A stretch of 64,000 nt of DNA from Cronobacter dublinensis subsp. dublinensis LMG 23823 (GCF_001277235.1 NZ_CP012267.1:124001-188000), one strand, 5' to 3'; shown: positions 41,454-50,699, counted from the first letter of the stretch. Made by a program: numbers and translations. The notes: a model not told the origin generated them from the sequence alone.

Positions 41454-41636
41454 ACGGGCTCCTTGATAGCGGGCGATTAAATCGTCACGTGTTTCGGTGA
41501 TAGCGGCCAGAGAGTATACCGAAAACCGCATGGGACGCAGGTGCAGGTGTTTCTTAACCCTGAATATTGGTAGCGACGGCAAGCCCCGCATTAAGTTAAT
41601 TTAACGGCTTACGCTCATCCTTAACGGAGAAAGAAA

Positions 41637-42125
41637 ATGGACAGGGACACGCTGGTTACGCTACTGGAATATAAACGCTGGGCGGATGCCGGCACGCTGG
41701 CGTCGGTCAGAGCGGTTGATGAAACCGCGCACCCGGAGAAGCGCCGCCTGATGCAGCGGCTGATGAACCATATTTATGTGGTGGACCGGATTTTCCAGGC
41801 CAATCTGGCGGAGCAGCCGCACGGTTACACGGCGCTGAACACGCCGCAAACCCCATCGGTGGAGGAGCTTGAAGCGAACCTGCGCGAGAGCACTGACGGG
41901 TATATCGCCCATGTAAGCGCGATGTCTGAGGCCGATTTTACCAGGACGATCCGCTTCCAGTTTACCGACGGCTCGCCCGGCGAAATGAAAGCTATTGATA
42001 TGATCACCCATATGCTGTTTCACGGTACCTATCACCGGGGCGCGGTGGGCTGGCTCGTCGCGGAGTGCGGCGGCAGCGCCTTTAAAGATGTGATGACCAT
42101 TTTTCTGCGCGAGCGTCACCGTTAA
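41637..42125 (+). CDS. DinB/YfiT-fold protein
   Basis: The 162-residue protein has the four-helix DinB fold with three histidines suited to bind a metal: LMNHIYVVDRIF near residue 45 and the C-terminal HMLFHGTYHRGAVGW. The N-terminus MDRDTLVTLLEYKRWADAGT is typical of the family. Such proteins are metal-dependent thiol transferases or hydrolases; DinB itself is DNA-damage induced in Bacillus. The role here is not determined. A GC hairpin follows immediately. Confidence 0.85.
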   Translation: MDRDTLVTLLEYKRWADAGTLASVRAVDETAHPEKRRLMQRLMNHIYVVDRIFQANLAEQPHGYTALNTPQTPSVEELEANLRESTDGYIAHVSAMSEADFTRTIRFQFTDGSPGEMKAIDMITHMLFHGTYHRGAVGWLVAECGGSAFKDVMTIFLRERHR

Positions 42126-42128
42126 CCA

Positions 42129-42153
42129 CGCCGCCCGCCGGGGCGGCGTTTCG
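42129..42153 (+). terminator. Rho-independent terminator after the DinB-like gene
   Basis: CGCCGCCC-GCCG-GGGCGGCG forms an 8-bp GC stem followed by TTTCG. The T-run is short. Confidence 0.6.
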
Positions 42154-42161
42154 CCATCTTG

Positions 42162-42569
42162 TTAATGGGACGCTGTGCGGCGCATTTGCCCCAGCGCTTT
42201 ATCGCTTTCATCGCCGTTAATCAGGCGCGTGAGCTCTTCACAACGGACGATTTTTCCTTCCGCCAGCGTAAAGTGCGCGAACACTTCCACCTGAGCGTCA
42301 GCCCCGTGACGTTTTTCCACCTCAACGAGATGATGCGTAAACACCTGCTCACCCTCGATAACGGCCGCCAGGATGCGCAGGTTAATGCGCCGTGTGATAG
42401 CTTTAAGCGCGGCCATGTGTTCGACAAAATGCGCATAATCCAGCGACACGCCGTCCACAACCTGTTGATAGTTCGGTGCAAAAAAACGGGCAATGGTGCG
42501 TTCGTCATGCGCGGGATGACAAACTACCTGCTCCAGGGCGTCGGTCACCCTTTTTTTGGCGGTATCCAT
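42162..42569 (-). CDS. SnoaL/NTF2-like domain protein
   Basis: The 135-residue cytoplasmic protein has the cone-shaped SnoaL-like pattern: DERTIARFFAPNYQQVVDGV, DYAHFVEHMAALKAITRRIN, then VEVFAHFTLAEGKIVRCEEL. Such proteins are isomerases, hydrolases or ligand binders, and the substrate is unknown. AAGGAG-like GGAGAACCC lies before the ATG. It is divergent from the AraC regulator at 42664, with an inverted repeat between them, so it is the likely target. Confidence 0.75.
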   Translation of the reverse strand: MDTAKKRVTDALEQVVCHPAHDERTIARFFAPNYQQVVDGVSLDYAHFVEHMAALKAITRRINLRILAAVIEGEQVFTHHLVEVEKRHGADAQVEVFAHFTLAEGKIVRCEELTRLINGDESDKALGQMRRTASH

Positions 42570-42630
42570 TGGGTTCTCCTCATAGTGTAGTGAGAAAGCA
42601 GGATACGGCCGGGGGCGTAAAGGCTATTAT

Positions 42631-42653
42631 CCGTATTACGTCAAAAAATACGG
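42631..42653. promoter_or_regulatory. Inverted repeat between the SnoaL-like and AraC genes
   Basis: CCGTATT-N9-AATACGG is a perfect 7-bp inverted repeat located 11 bp before the AraC-type ATG. It is a possible operator for the adjacent regulator. Confidence 0.4.
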
Positions 42654-42663
42654 TTAACCGGCC

Positions 42664-43392
42664 ATGCTTCTTACGTCTGAACACTTTACCCATCCACCCC
42701 GGCATGAAACGCGCTGGCACACGCACGACGGTGGGCAGATTTACCGGGCAATCGCAGGTGTCATGATGATTGAAACCGATCGTGCCCGCTGGGCGGTTAC
42801 GCCAGGCGTTATTGGCTGGATCCCGGCAGGCGTTCGTCATAAGGCCCTTTTTCCAGGCCAGATGCACGGCGGTGCTATCTACTTCAACACGGGCGATCAT
42901 CCGCCACTCCCGCCCGAAGAGGGGATTTTCAGTGCTGATACCTTCATGCTGATGCTGATTGAACGGCTGTTCCACGAAGTAAGCGAGGTGCGCCAGGCCC
43001 GGTTACTGGCCGTGTTGTGCGATGAGATAATGGCAGCGGCGCCGTGTCCGCTGCATCTGACCATGCCGCAGGACCGACGCGCCAGGCAGATAGCCGATGC
43101 GCTGTTATTGCATCCCGGTAACGGACTCAGTCAGACGCAGCTTGCCGTTAAGTACGGTCTCAGCGTCCGAACGCTGAGTCGGCTTTTTCGCGAGCAGACG
43201 GGGCTTCGTTTCAGCCTGTGGCGTCAGCAGGCGAAAGTTATTGCCTCTCTGTCGCGCATTCTCGCGGGTGTGCCGGTAAGTGAGGCGGCGATGGAAAGCG
43301 GATTCAGTAATGTCAGCGCCTATATTCAGGCGTTTCGCGAACGTTTTGGCGAAACGCCGGGCAAACTTCAGCAGTCTCATTTCAGGCGCTGA
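42664..43392 (+). CDS. AraC-family transcriptional regulator
   Basis: The 242-residue protein has an N-terminal cupin ligand-binding domain (RHETRWHTHDGGQIYRAIAG, PAGVRHKALFPG) with histidines in the usual places and a C-terminal double helix-turn-helix (SQTQLAVKYGLSVRTLSRLF, GVPVSEAAMESGFSNVSAYI, FRERFGETPGKLQ). The short cupin type resembles E. coli NimR. It is divergent from the SnoaL-like gene, which it probably controls. No strong ribosome site before the ATG. Confidence 0.85.
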   Translation: MLLTSEHFTHPPRHETRWHTHDGGQIYRAIAGVMMIETDRARWAVTPGVIGWIPAGVRHKALFPGQMHGGAIYFNTGDHPPLPPEEGIFSADTFMLMLIERLFHEVSEVRQARLLAVLCDEIMAAAPCPLHLTMPQDRRARQIADALLLHPGNGLSQTQLAVKYGLSVRTLSRLFREQTGLRFSLWRQQAKVIASLSRILAGVPVSEAAMESGFSNVSAYIQAFRERFGETPGKLQQSHFRR

Positions 43393-43402
43393 TGCCGCCG
43401 CG

Positions 43403-44302
43403 TTATTCTTCCGCTTCTGTTGCCACGCGCCTGCCGATATCCTTCAGCTGCGAATACTTTTCCAGCAGCTGCGGGCCGTCGTCGAGGCTTGTGGCAAACA
43501 TCCACAGGTAGGTCATCACCGAGTAAATATGCCCGGCGTTGATATCGGGCGAGCGCGTCATCAGCACAATCGTAACGCTGAACAGCAGCGCCGCCAGCAC
43601 GCCGATGGTGAGATAGCCCATCGCCTCGCGATCCGAGAGCGAAATGCGCAGCCGCGCCAGCACGTGATAATGCCGTTGCAGGGTGTGCGACGCGGCGTGC
43701 GTCACGACGTCTATCTCTTTTTCCAGCCGGTTGTTGAGCCTGCCATACAGCGCCTCGTTGCGGCGGGTAAAGCGCGTGAGAAAGCAGGCCAACACGCCTA
43801 AGACAGCAAGGCACAGCATGCCCGTCCAGAACTCAATCAGCAGCAGCATGACGGCGGCACCCACCATAGACGCCACCGAGGTGATGAGCGTCGGCAGGTG
43901 CAGCTCGAAGAAGTCGACAAATTCCCGTGAGAGCGTCACGCGCGCGGCGACGGTGGACGCGGCCAGCTGTTTTTTACGCTGCGCCAGCACCACCGAGACG
44001 GCGAGGCCCGCGTAAATGCGCGCGAAAGTGCGCGTGTCGACGCTGCGGCGCATGGCGCCCAGCGTCCAGATAAACAGCACCATTAGCCCGTACAGCATCG
44101 CGCTGACCATCCTGCCGGAAAGAATGGCGTTAATGCAGATGCCCGCCAGCACCGGATAAAGCAGATACGTGACGTTCTCGGCAATCACCAGCAAAAAGGT
44201 GAAAAAGAGCTTATGCCGGTGGCGTCTGGCGAGGGTTTTCAGCGTGCCGGAGGCGCTGGTGGCCGCGACGGATGCCGGGAGATTCTGGCTGTGCGTATTC
44301 AT
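43403..44302 (-). CDS. ABC transporter six-transmembrane domain protein without ATPase
   Basis: Start chosen at MNTHSQNLPASVAATS (44302). The 299-residue protein corresponds to an ABC exporter membrane domain: six spans including KLFFTFLLVIAENVTYLLYP, GAAVMLLLIEFWTGMLCLAV and LAALLFSVTIVLMTR, with a long cytoplasmic helix. The Walker A, signature and Walker B motifs of an ATPase are absent, and none is encoded next door. The family of such stand-alone domains is widespread in enterobacteria with unknown function. It is divergent from a TetR gene, and two palindromes in between indicate TetR repression. Confidence 0.75.
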   Translation of the reverse strand: MNTHSQNLPASVAATSASGTLKTLARRHRHKLFFTFLLVIAENVTYLLYPVLAGICINAILSGRMVSAMLYGLMVLFIWTLGAMRRSVDTRTFARIYAGLAVSVVLAQRKKQLAASTVAARVTLSREFVDFFELHLPTLITSVASMVGAAVMLLLIEFWTGMLCLAVLGVLACFLTRFTRRNEALYGRLNNRLEKEIDVVTHAASHTLQRHYHVLARLRISLSDREAMGYLTIGVLAALLFSVTIVLMTRSPDINAGHIYSVMTYLWMFATSLDDGPQLLEKYSQLKDIGRRVATEAEE

Positions 44303-44322
44303 GGTTTCTGGTAATCTTGCGT

Positions 44323-44338
44323 TAGAGCACCTGCTCAA
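44323..44338. promoter_or_regulatory. Operator 1 for the TetR regulator
   Basis: TAGAGCA-CC-TGCTCAA is a nearly perfect palindrome (one mismatch) of the same sequence as operator 2. The centres of the two are 33 bp apart, three helical turns. Confidence 0.7.
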
Positions 44339-44354
44339 GTGGGGTGGGATGCTA

Positions 44355-44372
44355 TTTGAGCAAGTGCTCAAA
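44355..44372. promoter_or_regulatory. Operator 2 for the TetR regulator
   Basis: TTTGAGCA-AG-TGCTCAAA is a perfect 8-bp inverted repeat between the divergent ABC-membrane and TetR genes. Size and symmetry suit a TetR dimer. Confidence 0.75.
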
Positions 44373-44404
44373 GTCAACCGGAGAAAATACAGGGTGAGTT
44401 TTTC

Positions 44405-44983
44405 GTGAAAGAGAAAATCGTCAACGCGGCGATCGCGCTGTTTATTGAAAAAGGTATCGAAAACGTCAAAACGCGGGATTTAACGGAGCATTTAGCGATT
44501 TCGCGCAGCCATATTTATCACTATTTCACCAACTGGCAGGCGCTGTGCGTGGAGTCGATTTCCTCGTTTCTTGACAATGAGCTTCACGAATTTGTCTCGC
44601 GGACCGCGTCGTTACCGGCAAGTGACAGATTGCAGGCGTTTATCGACGGCGTAATTTCGCCGACGCCCGACCCGACCGCCCGGCTTTACGGATCGCTGTG
44701 GCAACTGGCTGCGCATAATCCGGTCTATGCGCAGATGATGGACGCTATCCTGACGCGCTGGCACGAGGCGCTGGTGGCGATTATCGTCGCGGGTGAAAGC
44801 GAAGGCGTGTTCCGCCGCGTCAATGCCTCGCGTGTCGCCCGTCAGCTTGATGCCATGCTGTTTGGCTACAGCGATCATCTCTACACGCTGCCGTCCGACG
44901 AGGCGTTCCGCCAGGCGCAGGAAGACATCGACGATTTCATTCGCGGGAATTTACTGGCGCAGGAAAGAAGAGGAACGTCTTAG
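44405..44983 (+). CDS. TetR-family transcriptional regulator
   Basis: GTG 44405 starts MKEKIVNAAIALFIEKGIEN, the standard first helix of TetR proteins; helix-turn-helix residues follow in VKTRDLTEHLAISRSHIYHY. The 192-residue length is normal, with a C-terminal ligand and dimer domain (SLWQLAAHNPVYAQMMDAIL). No strong ribosome site is seen before the GTG. It is divergent from the ABC membrane protein, with two matching palindromes between, so it likely represses that gene and itself until a ligand binds. Ligand unknown. Confidence 0.88.
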   Translation: MKEKIVNAAIALFIEKGIENVKTRDLTEHLAISRSHIYHYFTNWQALCVESISSFLDNELHEFVSRTASLPASDRLQAFIDGVISPTPDPTARLYGSLWQLAAHNPVYAQMMDAILTRWHEALVAIIVAGESEGVFRRVNASRVARQLDAMLFGYSDHLYTLPSDEAFRQAQEDIDDFIRGNLLAQERRGTS

Positions 44984-45092
44984 CGCCATCAGGCTGGCCT
45001 TACCGGCAGAGTGGGGCGGCGGGTGTCGCGAGATTATCTGCTCGTTCGCGTAAGCGGTACGAGCAGATAATGCAGACGCAGGGGGTGTCCGG

Positions 45093-48000
45093 TTACGCCT
45101 GACGACGCCAGTTATATTTCCCCAGCCGCAGGAAGGTTTCATGCGAGTTGGGTGAATAGACGCACAGCACGCCCTGCTCATTCGCGGCAAGGTATTGCCA
45201 GTCGCCTTCGCCCATCAGCAGCTCCTGAAATTCCTGCCCGTCCTGGCTGATATAAACCAACTGACGCTTGTAACTGGACGGAAACAGACTGAAGTCCTGC
45301 AAATGGAAACAATTCGCGACGTGCAATTCGCTGACGTGGCGATCCCATTCATAACCTTTATCCGATGTCATCAGATGCTGTGAATAAAAGCACATCAGTT
45401 TGTCTTTCATTCGGGTCGTCAGGATATCGCTGTAAAAAACTTTATCGCCATTCCAGGTGCTGCTGCGCCAGCCTTTGCCAGGCATATGGTACTCAATAAG
45501 CGGCTCGGCCTCCGGGCGCTTTTTGACCATGATGTAGTAGCCGCTGTATTTCGCAAAAGCGAGCAAGCAATCAACGCCCGGCAGCGCCACCAGGCGCTCT
45601 ATTTCCACGCCTTCGCTAAAACGAGGCGCGTCATCATAGCGTCGCCACGGCGCGCCCGGCTGATCGGCGCAGTAAATCAGCGGCTTGTCGTAGGTTGAGG
45701 TTTTTGTGGAATCAAAGAAGAAACCTTCTTCTTTATACTCATACTCTTTGCGCTCTTTAAAACGCCACAGCCACTGGTTATTAAAGAAGACGATATCTTC
45801 TGTCGCGGTGTAATCCCAGGTGTTGGGAACATCCGGATGCTGGCTCTGCGCCCACTGCAACGCATCAGAGGAGTAGTAGAACCCTGGGTCGTACCCCGCA
45901 AAGATAATCCAGGTGTGTTCGACAAGCAGAATTTTCGTGATGTACGGCGTATCGCCGGTGCTGTTGAGCGTCACGTGCTGCCAGCTCTGCGTATCTTCGC
46001 TGCGATAAAGCCGGTTGTCTGAATCCACAATTAACCAGATACGCCCGTCCGTTTTGATGTGACGGATGTTTTCCGGTTCACAGGGCGGGTTAGTGATGTC
46101 CTGCCAGTCGATACTGAGCCGATACGTCTCGCCTTCTTTGCTCACGGAGACAGACTGTTTATTTTGCTTTTCCTGTTCCTGCTGCAACAGCCACTCTGCA
46201 TGCTTCTGTGCTTTCAGGCGGATCACAGACTGGTCAAATTCGCCTTTAGCGAAGCGTTCGAGTTGATCGGCGGCGTCGCTACAGGCGGTCGAGAACGCCG
46301 TCAGTGTGCCGTCAATACGCTGTTCATACTCACTGAACTGGTTATACCAGTCATCGTTATCCGTGGAGTTATCCAGCTCATAATCGCCATAACCGAGCCG
46401 GTCTTCGTAGGCAAAAACAGGCAGGCCCCAGCGCGCCGTCATTCTGTTTGCCGTATGGAACGGCGCCGCGTTGGCGGATAAAAACGCTTCGGCTTTTTTA
46501 CGGAACTCATTCAGGCTGGAAAGGCAGGATTTGCGCCCGATAGCGTAAGCCGAGCTGCCAACAGCAGAGCCCATTTTGCTCAGGAAACCGTCATTCTCAA
46601 ACGATCCCATGTACCAGCCGTAGTCGGACGCCTTGTCCGTCACTTTCATGAGTTCAAGGCTGAGCCGCATCGCGGCGCTGTCAGCCGCGTAAAGCTGCTT
46701 AATCGTCTCGTCGTAGTACTGGCGAAAATGCCGCTCACGATAACGAACGATATTTTTCCAGCCATGCGTGAACGCGTTCAGTTTCGCGGCGCTCTCCAGC
46801 AGCGACGTCTCGTCACTTTCCTTCAGCAGCGTCTGGATATGGGAGAAATTATCTTTAAATTGCGCAGGCTTGAGCATCCCCAGCAGGCGCATGACCTGCG
46901 GGTTTTCCATCGGTTTGTTGCAACGCGCCAGCAGGAAAAACGCATCAAAAAGCCAGGTATAACGCGCGTCATCATCTTTTAGCACATCCAGTAAAGTCTG
47001 CTGGTGCGCCTGGAATTTGACGCTGTTATCAGCAAGCGTAATGAGCTCATCCATCACCGCAGGGCAGCCCGCTTTCTCGCTGAGCAGGGCCAGAAACTCC
47101 TGGCCTTCCCGGCTTAATGCGGCGGCGTTTTCGACACAGAGCGCCAGCAGCAGGAGATATTGCCGTTTCTCTTCCGCGCTTTCCGTTGCGTCAAAGAAAC
47201 TGTGGTGATGAATATCGGGTAAGGCGGAGACGAGCGTCAGTGCGGCGCTGTCGTCAGCCGCGAGCTCATCATACGCACTCACATTGAGCCCGTTGACGTC
47301 TTTATAGATATCCATAGTTAACAGACTACCGCCAAGCGCTTCGCTCAGCAGATCGCGAAGGCTGTAAGTCGTCGACAGGCCGGAGAACGCTTCGCCAAAG
47401 AACCGGGAAATGAGCTTTTCGCGCGCCTCGTCGTTCATGCACAGCGTATCGTCTTCCGTGAGCGAGAGGATTTTTTCATACTGTTCAGAGAGGAAATAAA
47501 GGGCGTTAAAAGCGATGCCGGAGATATTGTTCTGAATGAAGTGGGAGTCAATCTGATGCTCATCAACCGCCAGCGCAATCATTGAGCGATAGCGATCGAT
47601 ACCGACTATTTCAATCTGGTCGATAAGATCCAGAATAAAATCAAGCAGCCGGACCTCTTCATCACAATTCACGCCCAGATTCTCAAGCGTGACGATGAGA
47701 TGGTTGATATCAGAGGCTGTCAGCGCGATGTTCTGGTGGGTGCGCATAAAATCATAGGTCAGGCTCAATACCAGAATGGTTCCTGGCAGAGATTTATAGC
47801 GGCGCTTATTCGCCTCTATATTGAGCGACCATTTGCTGAAACTGGTGTTATTTTCTACGTGCACCAGCCGCTGGTTTATTCTGTCGATGGCTTCTTCAAG
47901 GAAGTCCCGCGTTTCGATGAGGTATTCATTCATCGTACCCAGGTTATTACGGATCAGGGCGATGCTCTGCGCGTTGATAAGATTTTGCTGCTGGAGCTGC

Positions 48001-48299
48001 TGCAGATAGTGCCACGCGAATTTCTGCATTTGCAGCGTGTCAGCCTGATTCTGTAGCTGATTTTCAGTATTTTTGCCCGTCACTGCGCCAGCAAAACGTT
48101 TAAAGAAACCACTGCTGCTCTGTTTTTGTAAACGATCCTGGCTGCTGGCGATCAGTTTTGATGCATCAAGCGCCAGCTGTTGTGTGAGCGCCGCGTTAGC
48201 TTTGTGCTGTCTGACGAGGCCATTAACGGCGTCGAGCTCCGCGCCTTCCAGCGGTTGATGAAATATCTGTTGCTGAGACTCTGCTGTAATGTCAGTCAT
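45093..48299 (-). CDS. Large protein with coiled coil and beta-propeller-like C-terminus, third gene of a WYL-controlled operon
   Basis: ATG 48299 has AGGAA 6 bases upstream and starts 9 bp after the previous stop. The 1,068-residue protein has a glutamine-rich helical N-terminus (about residues 80-170, for example LQQLQQQNLINAQSIALIRN), a long helical middle and, from about residue 740, repeated units of the Asp-box type: LYRSEDTQSWQHV, FYYSSDALQWAQS, LMTSDKGYEWDRH and VYISQDGQEFQEL. These suggest a sialidase/BNR-like beta-propeller. No signal peptide or clear membrane span was seen. The DNA is less GC-rich than flanking genes. I do not recognise the family. Its operon partners suggest a regulated defence or stress complex; that is inference. 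Confidence 0.7.
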   Translation of the reverse strand: MTDITAESQQQIFHQPLEGAELDAVNGLVRQHKANAALTQQLALDASKLIASSQDRLQKQSSSGFFKRFAGAVTGKNTENQLQNQADTLQMQKFAWHYLQQLQQQNLINAQSIALIRNNLGTMNEYLIETRDFLEEAIDRINQRLVHVENNTSFSKWSLNIEANKRRYKSLPGTILVLSLTYDFMRTHQNIALTASDINHLIVTLENLGVNCDEEVRLLDFILDLIDQIEIVGIDRYRSMIALAVDEHQIDSHFIQNNISGIAFNALYFLSEQYEKILSLTEDDTLCMNDEAREKLISRFFGEAFSGLSTTYSLRDLLSEALGGSLLTMDIYKDVNGLNVSAYDELAADDSAALTLVSALPDIHHHSFFDATESAEEKRQYLLLLALCVENAAALSREGQEFLALLSEKAGCPAVMDELITLADNSVKFQAHQQTLLDVLKDDDARYTWLFDAFFLLARCNKPMENPQVMRLLGMLKPAQFKDNFSHIQTLLKESDETSLLESAAKLNAFTHGWKNIVRYRERHFRQYYDETIKQLYAADSAAMRLSLELMKVTDKASDYGWYMGSFENDGFLSKMGSAVGSSAYAIGRKSCLSSLNEFRKKAEAFLSANAAPFHTANRMTARWGLPVFAYEDRLGYGDYELDNSTDNDDWYNQFSEYEQRIDGTLTAFSTACSDAADQLERFAKGEFDQSVIRLKAQKHAEWLLQQEQEKQNKQSVSVSKEGETYRLSIDWQDITNPPCEPENIRHIKTDGRIWLIVDSDNRLYRSEDTQSWQHVTLNSTGDTPYITKILLVEHTWIIFAGYDPGFYYSSDALQWAQSQHPDVPNTWDYTATEDIVFFNNQWLWRFKERKEYEYKEEGFFFDSTKTSTYDKPLIYCADQPGAPWRRYDDAPRFSEGVEIERLVALPGVDCLLAFAKYSGYYIMVKKRPEAEPLIEYHMPGKGWRSSTWNGDKVFYSDILTTRMKDKLMCFYSQHLMTSDKGYEWDRHVSELHVANCFHLQDFSLFPSSYKRQLVYISQDGQEFQELLMGEGDWQYLAANEQGVLCVYSPNSHETFLRLGKYNWRRQA

Positions 48300-48308
48300 T
48301 TTTGTTCC

Positions 48309-49727
48309 TTACAGATCTTTGATTTTATTCTTTAAACGATGACTTTGTGATGCCAGCGTTTTTACCTGACTGGCAAAGTGTTTTTCAGATAAATAAAGCC
48401 CTTTATGGAAATCGGCATACCAGTTCTGCGACTGATGCAGATAATCCAGCGCATCGTGCATCTTGAGTCCGTTGTTCAGGACGAGCGCGGTATTGGCGAG
48501 GGTGAGTTCAAAATTCTTTTCGAGGTGGTTATCCAGCGCGATATTCATCGCAAGGGTGGTGATAACGCCGCCAATAAGGCTTCCCACCAGTACGCCCAAA
48601 GGGCCGGCAGGCGCGCCGACGGCGGCGCCAACAGATGCCCCGGTAACGCCAGCGCCGGTCTGGAAAAGGCCTTTGCCCGTTCGCGATTCCAGCTCTTGCG
48701 CTGTGATTTTTCCTGCTGCGAAAAGCACGACGTTTTGCACCACATCCACCGCACACACGGCCGCGCCAGCAATACCGCCGTTCGCAAGCGTTCGTTTAAA
48801 AACAGAGCCTGCAAACAGGCCAGGCAGAGAGCGGGCGGCTATGGCGACGCTCGCGGTGCCGACACCCGCTTTCAGCGCGCTGTCTCCGGCGGCGATCACC
48901 GTATTCTGGAGAATTTGCACGGTCGCTTCTTCGGCGGTTATCTCGCCGTCACGAACCTGTCGAATGTACTGGAAGGTATTGATGCTGCCTGCGATCACGG
49001 TGGTTATCATGGCCGCTGAGCCAGCGGCGCGCATGCTTTGCTGAAGCGTGGCCTTATTGAGGTAGCCGGTTTGCATTTTCTCATGCAACTCCTTGCCCGC
49101 CGCGTTACCCGCGCCCACCTGTTCCGCCTCGCGTTTACTTAGCGAGGTGGACTTTACCCCGTCCACGTCCAGCGTGCCGGCGGTTTTGTCGCGCACCTTT
49201 TCTGCCGCTTCAGCCACCTGGGGACGATTTTGCTGGTTTTTGAGCACGGTACGCTGGGCTGAAGCTTTGATGCCTTCAATTTGATCGGCGGGACCAATAA
49301 ATACATCGCTGTGCTGGTATTGATGCACGCCGTCTTTGGTGGAACGAAAAGCCGCCTGGGTTTTATTGGCATCCTGGAAATATTTAAGCTGTGCTCCCAG
49401 TAGTTGCTGATCGCCGTTCATGACCACAATATCGTGGATTTGATCGTTCATACCCAGTGGCGTGTTTTTGAACCTGTCTGTAAATGCCCTTATATCTTTA
49501 TCTTTAAGGATGGCATCCAGATTAAAAGATTCCGCATGCCAGGTTTCTGCGGCGAATCCGCCTTTTATCGCGTTACTTTGCGCGGTAGAGGCGATACCTG
49601 ACATTATGGAGTTAGCCTGATTTATCTCGCCAACCATTTTGCCAATCTTTTCTGCCGCCTGCGTTGGCCAGACAGGACAGAGAGTAATGGCCCGGGTTAC
49701 GGCTTTATTGCGCTCTTGCATTATCAT
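48309..49727 (-). CDS. Protein with restriction-endonuclease-like N-terminus and glycine-rich membrane segments
   Basis: Two starts are possible, ATG 49727 and ATG 49721; AAGGA is better spaced for the second. The 472-residue product has near residues 56-118 GGFAAETWHAESFN, then NDQIHDIVVMNG and LLGAQLKYFQ. An acidic residue, then D-I-V-V and G-A-Q-x-K-Y is the arrangement of PD-(D/E)xK-like nucleases in the QxK variant: Glu61, Asp99, Gln113, Lys115. The middle and C-terminal parts hold glycine/alanine-rich hydrophobic segments (SAAMITTVIAGSINTF, GAAVGAPAGPLGVLVGSLIG) that could span or insert into membranes. It starts 7 bp after the WYL regulator stop. The function is not known. Confidence 0.6.
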   Translation of the reverse strand: MIMQERNKAVTRAITLCPVWPTQAAEKIGKMVGEINQANSIMSGIASTAQSNAIKGGFAAETWHAESFNLDAILKDKDIRAFTDRFKNTPLGMNDQIHDIVVMNGDQQLLGAQLKYFQDANKTQAAFRSTKDGVHQYQHSDVFIGPADQIEGIKASAQRTVLKNQQNRPQVAEAAEKVRDKTAGTLDVDGVKSTSLSKREAEQVGAGNAAGKELHEKMQTGYLNKATLQQSMRAAGSAAMITTVIAGSINTFQYIRQVRDGEITAEEATVQILQNTVIAAGDSALKAGVGTASVAIAARSLPGLFAGSVFKRTLANGGIAGAAVCAVDVVQNVVLFAAGKITAQELESRTGKGLFQTGAGVTGASVGAAVGAPAGPLGVLVGSLIGGVITTLAMNIALDNHLEKNFELTLANTALVLNNGLKMHDALDYLHQSQNWYADFHKGLYLSEKHFASQVKTLASQSHRLKNKIKDL

Positions 49728-49733
49728 CTTTCC

Positions 49734-50675
49734 TTAGGCATTGCCCTGAGACACGTTATCGGCGATAGCGTTTTTTTCTTGAGTCAGCAGACTGATATAT
49801 TGAGTCAGCTGCGTGATAAAGGCATCAGCTTCCGTAACCGGAGAAATAATACGCACGTTGGGCAGCCAGAAACGCAGCGTGGAAAAAAGCTGGTCCCGAT
49901 GGGCTATTTTCGTGGTTAACGTCAGGGTGCCGTCTTGCGCTTTATTAATCAGTTTCTGTTGTGGAAAAATATTCCTGCGCTCGAAATATTGCGAAATAGC
50001 CGGGAGGACTTCCACTGTCACTTCCATTTTTTTAAGGCTGAACCAGGCGTCGTCTTCGGTATCAAGATAATCGTGGATGTCGGTATCCGGAACGAAGGTG
50101 GTTTTTTTAACGTCGAGCCACTCGATAGCGCTTATCCGCCAGGCTTTGATCATCAGATCAGCATCCGTCGCTGCCAGATACCACACGCCTTTAAGATTCA
50201 TTAGCCGGTAAGGATGCAACACTCTGGACTTGCCTTTGTAATGCACGACGCAAACCTGACATGCGCTAATCGCTTTTTCCAGACTGGAAAAGAGGCTCCT
50301 GTGTTGTTCTGAATGCAGGGCTTCTGGCGGCAAAGGCAAAATGGTGATCCGATTATACTCAATGGCCGTTAACATCTTTTGCAGTGTGTTTTCATCTGAT
50401 GACGGCAAAAGTTTCTGTAATCCGGTTTTTTCGCTCAGACTGGCCAGCGTAGGTAACGCATCTTTTTGTTCGTTCTGGCTGGCAATCCGATATACCCCGT
50501 CACTACTGCAGGTAACAAAAGCACCCAGACGATTTAAATCACGATAGATGGTTCTTTCACTGACGTTAAAGCGTTCGGCCAGTTCGCGGCGTGAAATAGC
50601 TCCCGACTTCGTCAGCTCAAGCAATATAAACGCAATACGGTTAGCCAGGCGCTCATGGCGTGAAGGATTTTCCAT
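49734..50675 (-). CDS. HTH-WYL transcriptional regulator, first gene of the operon
   Basis: The 313-residue protein has an N-terminal winged helix (LANRIAFILLELTKSGAISR, LAERFNVSERTIYRDLNRLG), a WYL domain (VCVVHYKGKSRVLHPYRLMN, GVWYLAATDADLMIKAWRIS) and a C-terminal WCX extension (VTVEVLPAISQYFERRNIFP). Regulators of this architecture such as BrxR and CapW commonly lead anti-phage operons and repress them by binding palindromes near their own promoter. Two inverted repeats lie 25-62 bp upstream. The next gene follows 6 bp after its stop. The domain call is strong; the defence link is by analogy. Confidence 0.85.
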   Translation of the reverse strand: MENPSRHERLANRIAFILLELTKSGAISRRELAERFNVSERTIYRDLNRLGAFVTCSSDGVYRIASQNEQKDALPTLASLSEKTGLQKLLPSSDENTLQKMLTAIEYNRITILPLPPEALHSEQHRSLFSSLEKAISACQVCVVHYKGKSRVLHPYRLMNLKGVWYLAATDADLMIKAWRISAIEWLDVKKTTFVPDTDIHDYLDTEDDAWFSLKKMEVTVEVLPAISQYFERRNIFPQQKLINKAQDGTLTLTTKIAHRDQLFSTLRFWLPNVRIISPVTEADAFITQLTQYISLLTQEKNAIADNVSQGNA

Positions 50676-50699
50676 AATCGAATCTCACAATGTATTTGA

